5,617 nucleotides of DNA from Treponema sp. Lineage in GTDB: Bacteria > Spirochaetota > Spirochaetia > Treponematales > Breznakiellaceae. Below are positions 1 to 4,319 of this stretch, one piece after another. The notes beneath the pieces were generated by a model that was not told the DNA's origin, did no database searches, and worked only from the letters and a program-made list of their open reading frames with translations. Position 1 is the first letter of the stretch; each line of letters starts with the position of its first letter. Location: contig JAITRD010000025.1 in NCBI GenBank assembly GCA_031288575.1, forward strand, positions 1 through 5,617, given 5' to 3'. The translations under genes and the position numbers were made by a program.

Positions 1-162
1 GACGTGGCGGGCTTCCTCTTTCCCCCGGCGGGGGATTTGCAAAAACAGCTAACCCTCCCCGGGGAAGAATCCCTCAGGGGGCACCTGGAATTTTCCGCCC
101 GTTTCTACCGGGCCCTGGCGGAAGCGGCGGGGTATAATCTGCGGGAACTGGAAAAGCGGTAG
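1..162 (+). CDS. C-terminal fragment of an unidentified protein (5' end outside window)
   Basis: Frame 1 is open from the first base to a TAG at 160-162 and gives 54 residues. The codon use (GGG, GCG, CTG, CGG rich) matches that of the neighbouring genes, so this is very likely the real tail of a gene that begins before the window. The visible part starts DVAGFLFPPAGD and contains an amphipathic helix with the pattern GHLEFSARFYRALAEAAGY, then NLRELEKR to the end. A late helix followed by a GY-x-L strand resembles the C-terminal ends of some P-loop nucleotide kinases or ATPases, but this is a loose resemblance and I do not assign a function. It converges on the minus-strand membrane protein gene with only four bases (163-166) between the two stop codons, so the 3' ends of the two transcripts probably overlap. 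Confidence 0.75.
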   Translation, partial: DVAGFLFPPAGDLQKQLTLPGEESLRGHLEFSARFYRALAEAAGYNLRELEKR

Positions 163-166
163 TCCG

Positions 167-841
167 TCATTTTCCGCCCCGGGACCGCGAAACCGCGGCA
201 TTATGGACGGCGGTCCGCCATAGGCGGCGGAAGAACACCATCAGGGGGCCGGTGAAAAAGGCGCAAATCACCGTGCCAATGCCCACGGCGCTGCCGCTTA
301 TAAAACCGATGAAAACACAGCAGAGATCCGTTATTATCCGTATCCAGCGGAACCATCCGGGTTTTCCCAGCTTTTCGGAGATGATTACCCCCACCGCGTC
401 ATAGGGAGAAAGGCCGAGGGCCGCCTCCATATACAGGGACGCGCCGAAACAGAGCGGGATGATTCCGGCAGGGAGGGCCAGAATCCGGACGGGCCACAGG
501 GAAAGGCCGGGGATAAGCCTAAAAAACCGGAGGAAAAAATCCGCCAGATACCCCACGCCGAGCATATTAAAAAGGGTGCCGAATCCGATTTTACGCCGGT
601 CGGTAAAAAAAACCAGAACCATAAGCAGGCCGTTAAGGATTAACTGCCAGGTCCCAAAACCCAGGGCGGTTTTAACTCCGATGCCGATATTCATGCAGCT
701 ATAGGGATCGGTGCCGAAGGCGGCAAGCCGCATAAGGGCTATGCCGAAACCCATAAGGATAACCCCCGAAAGGGTTATAACAATACGGAACCGGAAAGAG
801 GGGGTTTTGTCTTTTTCGGTAAGGCTGAATTCCGGCTGAAT
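167..841 (-). CDS. YczE/YyaS/YitT family integral membrane protein, probable ATT start
   Basis: This is a polytopic inner-membrane protein with about five hydrophobic segments. It has two related motifs half a protein apart, GTDPYSCMNIGI (residues 43-54) and GLSPYDAVGVIISEK (143-157), numbered from the ATT start. This internal duplication with G-T/L-S/D-P is the signature of the YczE/YyaS/YitT membrane family; family members are mostly uncharacterised, and a transport or export role is only a guess. The first in-frame ATG (752-754) would begin at MGFGIALMRL, inside the first helix, and has only a weak G-run ahead of it. Reading upstream stays open to a TAG at 860-862 and adds 29 residues, including an FRFR basic anchor and the front half of helix 1 (IVITLSGVIL). 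No ATG, GTG or TTG lies in that extension, but an ATT at 839-841 sits six bases after a perfect AAGGAG. From the ATT the protein is 224 residues, a normal family size. The tail is basic (RRLWRT...SRSRGGK) and likely cytoplasmic. The fallback coordinates with the ATG start are 167-754. Confidence 0.85.
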   Translation of the reverse strand: MQPEFSLTEKDKTPSFRFRIVITLSGVILMGFGIALMRLAAFGTDPYSCMNIGIGVKTALGFGTWQLILNGLLMVLVFFTDRRKIGFGTLFNMLGVGYLADFFLRFFRLIPGLSLWPVRILALPAGIIPLCFGASLYMEAALGLSPYDAVGVIISEKLGKPGWFRWIRIITDLCCVFIGFISGSAVGIGTVICAFFTGPLMVFFRRLWRTAVHNAAVSRSRGGK

Positions 842-847
842 AAATTT

Positions 848-853
848 CTCCTT
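848..853 (-). promoter_or_regulatory. Ribosome binding site AAGGAG that points to an ATT start
   Basis: On the minus strand AAGGAG is followed by the six bases AAATTT and then ATT (841-839). This is a perfect anti-SD match at ideal spacing. It is about 94 bases upstream of the first ATG of the membrane protein gene, too far to serve it, and no other ORF begins here. It therefore decides the start of the 167-841 gene. Confidence 0.6.
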
Positions 854-868
854 CGTCCCCTAAAGATT

Positions 869-947
869 AAAAAACAGACCACCGATACTAGAGGCAAGCG
901 GAGGATAATACCTCTCGTTACTGACGGTGCGCGCGGACCCCGGTCTG
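869..947 (-). ncRNA. Possible structured leader or attenuator ahead of the membrane protein gene
   Basis: No convincing ORF covers this gap. Complementary segments nest as follows (plus coordinates): 875-879 CAGAC with 943-947 GTCTG; 880-884 CACCG with 925-929 CGGTG; 890-894 AGAGG with 911-915 CCTCT, extended past one mismatch by 887-888 with 917-918. In the minus-strand transcript the last arm (GGTGGTCTG) runs straight into six T residues (874-869), and the ribosome binding site follows 15 bases later. That order, folded RNA then T-run then Shine-Dalgarno, is typical of transcription-attenuating leaders and riboswitches. I do not recognise any known riboswitch core. The outer helix closes over a 13-base one-sided bulge (930-942), so the fold may be imperfect. 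It could also be a small RNA or chance pairing in GC-rich DNA. Confidence 0.3.
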
Positions 948-961
948 CCAGGCCTTGGTCC

Positions 962-990
962 GACGACGTCCAGGCGCATCGTCTTTTTTT
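962..990 (+). terminator. Weak Rho-independent terminator-like hairpin with T7
   Basis: On the plus strand GACGA (962-966) pairs with TCGTC (979-983), with a 12-base loop, and is followed directly by seven T residues (984-990). The T-run is good but the stem is short. No plus-strand gene ends upstream of it, because the region before it is antisense to the membrane protein leader. It would therefore have to end an antisense or small RNA, or read-through from the 1-162 gene. No good plus-strand promoter was found nearby. Confidence 0.25.
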
Positions 991-1037
991 GTCCCGGAAC
1001 CGCGGGGGGTTCCCCATCCGCGGCATTCCGGGACAAA
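988..1037 (-). terminator. Strong inverted repeat just after the aminotransferase stop codon
   Basis: Arms TTTGTCCCGGAA (988-999) and TTCCGGGACAAA (1026-1037) are perfectly complementary over 12 bases. Inside them CCGCGG (1000-1005) pairs with CCGCGG (1018-1023), giving 18 pairs with a two-base bulge (1024-1025) and a GGGG-TT-CCCC-type loop. It starts two bases after the TAA of the aminotransferase gene, where an operon end is expected, so a transcription-stop or 3'-end-protecting role is likely. It is not a textbook intrinsic terminator: on the minus strand the stem is followed by A residues and not by a U-tract. Confidence 0.55.
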
Positions 1038-1039
1038 TC

Positions 1040-2257
1040 TTAACTTTGCCGGTAATGTTCCAAAAAGGCCCCTAAACGCCCGGCGACGCCGCCCAGGGTT
1101 TCCTTATCCGGCAGAAAAACGATACGGAAATGGTCCGGCTCTTTCCAGTTAAAACCCGTGCCCTGGACCAGAAGCAAATGCTGTTCCCGGAGCAGGTCCA
1201 TGATAAACTGTTCGTCGTTGGTAATCCCGAAACGTTTTACGTCAATCTTCGGAAAACAATAGAGGGTCCCCCGGGGCACGACCACCGACAGGCCGGGAAT
1301 GTCATTGACCAGGGAGACGGCGATATCCCGCTGTTCCTTGAGGCGGCCCCCGGGCAGGACCAGATCATTAATGCTCTGATAGCCCCCCAGGGCGGTCTGG
1401 ATGCCGAACTGGGCGGGCACATTGGCGCAGAGCCGCATATTGGAAAGAATATCCAAACCCTCACTGTATCCGGCGGCGCTTTTTTTATTCCCCGAAAGGG
1501 CCATCCAGCCCGCCCGGAATCCCGCCGCCCGGTAGGCCTTGGAAAGGCCGTTAAAGCTGACCGTGAGAATTTCCGGATCTATGGAAGCCATGGGGATATG
1601 TTTGGCCCCGTCATAAACGATGCGGTCGTAAATTTCATCGGCAAAAAGGATGAGATCCCCCTCCCGGGCAATCGCGGCGATCCCCTCCAGGACGGAACGT
1701 TCATAAACCGCGCCGGTGGGGTTATTGGGGTTGATGACGACTATGGCCTTGGTACGGGGGGTAACCTTAGCCCGTATATCCTCCAGGTCGGGGTTCCACA
1801 GGGCCTGCTCGTCGCAGAGGTAATGCACCGCCCGGCCTCCCGAAAGGGTTACCGCCGCGGTCCACAGGGGGTAATCGGGCATGGGAACTAAAACCTCATC
1901 CCCGGCATCCAAAAGCCCCTGCATGGACATCATAATAAGCTCGCTTACGCCGTTTCCGATAAAAATATCCCCGATTTCCACATCCATTACCCCTTTGGAC
2001 TGGAAATCCTGCATAATCGCCTTCCGGGCCGAAAAAAGCCCCTGGGAATCGCAGTAACCCTGGGCGTTCCGCATATTGATGATGATGTCATGGATGATCT
2101 CGTCGGGGGCGTTAAACCCAAAAGCGCCGGGGTTGCCGGTGTTCAGCTTGATAACCTGGAAACCTTCTTCCTCAAGGTGTTTCGCCGCTTTAAGGACCGG
2201 CCCCCGGATATCGTAACAAACATTGTCTAATTTAGCGGATTTATCAAAACTTCTCAT
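1040..2257 (-). CDS. alaA: Alanine-synthesising aminotransferase, AlaA family (PLP-dependent)
   Basis: This is a class I/II fold-type I aminotransferase of the AlaA (formerly YfbQ) group. In E. coli AlaA makes alanine from pyruvate with glutamate as amino donor, in the cytoplasm. The match is strong: the N-terminal block KLDNVCYDIRGPVLKAAKHL, then LNTGNPGAFGF (38-48), AQGYCDSQGL (65-74), GNGVSELI (101-108), DYPLWTAAV (128-136), INPNNPTGAVY (175-185), ADEIYD (206-211), SFNGLSKAYR with the PLP Schiff-base lysine at 240, CANVPAQFGIQTALGGYQS (277-295), and FRIV (377-380) whose arginine binds the substrate carboxylate. The length of 405 residues equals E. coli AlaA as I remember it. The ATG at 2257 was chosen because family homology begins there; an in-frame extension to 2356 is Arg/Gly/Lys rich and lies inside the upstream gene. 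A G5 ribosome binding site (2264-2268) is six bases ahead, and the ATG overlaps the upstream stop as ATGA. All catalytic residues are present, so it should be active. The exact amino-acid range in this organism is inference. Confidence 0.93.
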   Translation of the reverse strand: MRSFDKSAKLDNVCYDIRGPVLKAAKHLEEEGFQVIKLNTGNPGAFGFNAPDEIIHDIIINMRNAQGYCDSQGLFSARKAIMQDFQSKGVMDVEIGDIFIGNGVSELIMMSMQGLLDAGDEVLVPMPDYPLWTAAVTLSGGRAVHYLCDEQALWNPDLEDIRAKVTPRTKAIVVINPNNPTGAVYERSVLEGIAAIAREGDLILFADEIYDRIVYDGAKHIPMASIDPEILTVSFNGLSKAYRAAGFRAGWMALSGNKKSAAGYSEGLDILSNMRLCANVPAQFGIQTALGGYQSINDLVLPGGRLKEQRDIAVSLVNDIPGLSVVVPRGTLYCFPKIDVKRFGITNDEQFIMDLLREQHLLLVQGTGFNWKEPDHFRIVFLPDKETLGGVAGRLGAFLEHYRQS

Positions 2258-3087
2258 GCGGAACCCCCGTATATCCATTGAGCGGCATTTCCCAGGTTTT
2301 TTTCCTGGACGGCCGCGTAAATTTCTGTCTCGATTTTCGCCGCTTCTTTGTTCCAATTATCCCGGGCGGGCAAAAATTTTCTAACCCGGTTTTGCCCTTC
2401 CTGAGCCGCGGCGTTGAACTCCGGCATCCGCTCGGGAAGCACCCGCCTAAGGACATCCTGGAGAAAAAAGGCGGATAAACCCGCCACCAGGGCGTCATCG
2501 GCGTTTTTAACCAGCAGCATGAACTGATCCGCCGCGAGGGCAAACTGCCGGTCAAGGAGCAGGCTGAAGCCGTAGTACCACCGGAGCCACTGGGCTTGCT
2601 CCCGCCGGTATGCCCCCGCCGCAAGGCGCCCGAAAAAAAAATCCACCGCCCCGGGGATATCCTTGCCCAGAATCCGGGCGGTCCCGAAAATCAGGGCGTT
2701 GGCTTCAACAAGGGCGGGCTTAACCGTTACGGTTTTGTTTTCCAGGCTGATAACAGCGGCTGAATCGGACAAAACCAGATAGGTATTGGCCAGGAGCCGG
2801 ACCAGATAGGGGCGGTAATGCCCCTGTTGAAACACCCGGTTTTCCAGATATTGGGCCAAAGCGGGCCAGTCTTCCCGTTCTATAAGATTAAAAAGCCGGT
2901 AATGGGAAAAATAAAACACCTCAAGGGCCGTAAGGAAGACAGCCAGCGCCAAACCCAGCGGCCAGGACACGCGCCAAAAGCTCAAGGTAACATCAATGCC
3001 CGCTATTAAAACAGGAATTAAGCAAAGGATGCCTAAAAGGGAAAAAAGAATTATATTACATATTATGAAAACGGATTTGAATTTCAA
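2254..3087 (-). CDS. Conserved two-helix membrane protein with helical TPR-like cytoplasmic domain, TTG start
   Basis: The 277-residue protein begins MKFKSVFIIC. It has two strongly hydrophobic helices, about residues 5-30 and 41-61, joined by a short linker (IDVTLSFWRV). The rest (62-277) is almost entirely predicted helix, with alternating aromatic and alanine positions such as HYRLFNLIEREDWPALAQYLE (62-82), ILGKDIPGAVDFFFGRLAAGAY (139-160) and LLDRQFALAADQFMLL (177-192). This resembles degenerate tetratricopeptide-type helical hairpins that bind partner proteins. I do not know its function. Basic residues after helix 2 suggest the helical domain is cytoplasmic. The start is TTG (3085-3087): the codon two upstream is TAA, so no longer form is possible, and AGGGGA (3096-3101) lies nine bases ahead. 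The gene overlaps alaA by four bases, so the two are almost certainly cotranscribed and translationally coupled. A link to alanine metabolism is not shown by the sequence. It might be spirochaete-specific. Confidence 0.85.
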   Translation of the reverse strand: MKFKSVFIICNIILFSLLGILCLIPVLIAGIDVTLSFWRVSWPLGLALAVFLTALEVFYFSHYRLFNLIEREDWPALAQYLENRVFQQGHYRPYLVRLLANTYLVLSDSAAVISLENKTVTVKPALVEANALIFGTARILGKDIPGAVDFFFGRLAAGAYRREQAQWLRWYYGFSLLLDRQFALAADQFMLLVKNADDALVAGLSAFFLQDVLRRVLPERMPEFNAAAQEGQNRVRKFLPARDNWNKEAAKIETEIYAAVQEKNLGNAAQWIYGGSA

Positions 3088-3106
3088 CCGTTATTTCCCC
3101 TATACT
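3077..3106 (+). promoter_or_regulatory. Candidate housekeeping-type promoter for the HD-GYP/CorC operon
   Basis: TTGAAT (3077-3082) and TATACT (3101-3106) are 18 bases apart and match the sigma-70-type -35 and -10 consensus at 4/6 and 5/6 positions. Transcription would begin near 3113 and give an approximately 84-base leader. The -35 overlaps the first codons of the divergent membrane protein gene. In AT-rich DNA such matches are common, so this is tentative. Confidence 0.3.
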
Positions 3107-3196
3107 AAATTACTATCCACTATACTCAATAATAGCCGAAAATAAAAGGAATTGCTAAGTCAACATTGATTGACGGATCTAAATTAAGGATAGAAA
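3088..3196. promoter_or_regulatory. AT-rich divergent intergenic region with direct repeat and dyad
   Basis: This 109-base gap separates two divergent operons and is clearly more AT-rich than the genes around it, so it should hold both promoters. CTATACT occurs twice, at 3100-3106 and 3120-3126, exactly 20 bases (about two helical turns) apart, with a partial third copy CTATCCA at 3113-3119. A dyad GTCAA (3159-3163) / TTGAC (3170-3174), separated by six bases, sits 22 bases before the plus-strand start codon. These are plausible operator sites, but no regulator can be named. Confidence 0.45.
3186..3190 (+). promoter_or_regulatory. Ribosome binding site of the HD-GYP gene
   Basis: AAGGA is followed by six bases (TAGAAA) and the ATG at 3197. 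This is good spacing and supports that start. Confidence 0.6.
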
Positions 3197-4318
3197 ATGA
3201 AGACCTATTTGGTTCAGGAAATACCGGCGGGAAGTTTTTTTTCCGCGCCCGTATTCATCGACAACCAATTTGTTGTTACCGCCCCGGAAATGCCCTTTTC
3301 GGAAGAGATTATCAAAGCCCTCAAGACTTGGGACTTTAAAGAGGTCAAAAGCAACGGGGAATCCGGGGACAGCTATGTCGGAGAGGAGGGGCTTGTCGAA
3401 AAATGGATAGAATTAAGCGATAACGACAGGATTCAGCGGGCGGAGGAATTTTACCAGGAATTCCATGAATATGTGGAGGATCTTTTTACCCATATTACCA
3501 TTGCCAGCGCCCTGGACTTTAAGTCTGTGGCGGCAAAGATAAAATCCGTCTGCGAAATAGTGAGGGAGGACCGCCGCTTTCTCCTGCGGATTCAAAAGTA
3601 CTCTGAAGCGGGGCTCTCCCAGAATTACCTCGCCTCCCACGCGGTTAAATCCACCATCATTTCCCTTATTATCGGATTTTATTTAAAATTGCCCCCCCAC
3701 CGGCTCATTGAACTAGGGGTTGCCGCCCTGCTTCATGAAGTGGGCATGCTCAAACTCCCCTCCCAGACCTACCTTTCCTCCCGGGCCCTTTCCCCGCAAG
3801 AACGCAAGGCCATCCTGACCCATCCGATTCTGGGCTTTAATGCCCTCAAAGCCTTTGATTTTCCCCTCACCATAAGCCTTGCCGCCCTGGAACACCATGA
3901 ACGGGAAAACGGCAGCGGGTATCCCCAAAAGCTTACGGGGGATAAGATTAGCCTTTACGCCAAAATAATCGCGGTGGCCTGTTCCTACGAGGCGCTGACC
4001 ACAAACAGGCCCCATAAAACAGCCAAGGACAGCCATACGAGCATGCTGGACCTCCTCAAAAACGAGGGCAAGCAGTATGACGAAACCGTTATCCGGGCTT
4101 TAGTTTTTTCCCTTTCGATTTATCCTATCGGGCTTTACGTGCTCCTTTCCTCGGGGCAAAAGGGCCAGGTGGTGGATATAAACCCCGAAAACCCCCGCTT
4201 TCCCATTGTGCAAATTTTCGGGGAACCAAGCGTTGACGGCAAAAACAGAACCGTAAACACTTCTCCGGAGGGGGTTACCATCGTCCGTCCCCTGACCCGG
4301 GAAGAGACGGGTACCTAA
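3197..4318 (+). CDS. HD-GYP domain protein with altered metal-ligand residues
   Basis: This 373-residue cytoplasmic protein has no signal peptide or membrane helix. HD-GYP enzymes hydrolyse cyclic di-GMP (some act on cGAMP) using a two- or three-iron centre. Residues 1-50 (VQEIPAGSFFSAPVFIDNQFVVT) resemble the small N-terminal domain often found before HD-GYP domains, and 65-135 is a helical linker. The HD-GYP fold spans about 140-315: His148 in SHAVKST, LLHEVGMLKLP (178-188), THPILGFNAL (208-217), LEHHERENGSGYP (231-243) with both histidines and the GYP, and IAVACSYEALTTNRP (258-272). The tail, YPIGLYVLLSSGQKGQVVD (309-327), is a usual family ending. The consensus HD-x-GK reads HE-x-GM here (E181, M184), and AD-x-x-DAL reads AC-x-x-EAL (C262, E265), so two acidic metal ligands and the conserved lysine are replaced. 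It may be a weak or inactive phosphodiesterase working as a c-di-GMP-responsive or scaffold protein. That is inference. It is the first gene of an operon with the CorC-like gene, one base downstream. Confidence 0.88.
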   Translation: MKTYLVQEIPAGSFFSAPVFIDNQFVVTAPEMPFSEEIIKALKTWDFKEVKSNGESGDSYVGEEGLVEKWIELSDNDRIQRAEEFYQEFHEYVEDLFTHITIASALDFKSVAAKIKSVCEIVREDRRFLLRIQKYSEAGLSQNYLASHAVKSTIISLIIGFYLKLPPHRLIELGVAALLHEVGMLKLPSQTYLSSRALSPQERKAILTHPILGFNALKAFDFPLTISLAALEHHERENGSGYPQKLTGDKISLYAKIIAVACSYEALTTNRPHKTAKDSHTSMLDLLKNEGKQYDETVIRALVFSLSIYPIGLYVLLSSGQKGQVVDINPENPRFPIVQIFGEPSVDGKNRTVNTSPEGVTIVRPLTREETGT

Positions 4319-4319
4319 A

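Noticed and set aside
185..198. CCGCG-AAAC-CGCGG hairpin near the convergent gene ends
   Set aside because: It is a five-pair stem without a T-run on either strand and lies within the membrane protein coding sequence, so it is not a supportable terminator.
775..1026. 83-residue minus-strand ORF across the non-coding gap
   Set aside because: It is Arg/Pro-rich, overlaps the better-supported extended membrane protein reading in another frame, runs through the hairpins and has no convincing ribosome site.
863..1039. Possible tRNA or SRP RNA in the gap
   Set aside because: No T-loop GTTCRANNC box, acceptor stem or SRP core GGAAGG/AGCAG motif was found on either strand.
1130..1891. 253-residue plus-strand ORF
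   Set aside because: It lies wholly antisense to the unambiguous aminotransferase gene and has low-complexity, Gly/Pro/Asp-rich composition; it is a GC-rich shadow frame.
2258..2356. N-terminal extension of the aminotransferase to an earlier start
   Set aside because: The extra 33 residues are inside the upstream gene and unlike the family; homology, the ATGA overlap and the expected 405-residue length all support the start at 2257.
3135..3142. GCCGAAAA resembling the -10 of flagellar sigma-28 promoters
   Set aside because: No TAAA-type -35 lies at the required spacing of about 15 bases; the nearest TAAA is about 25 bases away.
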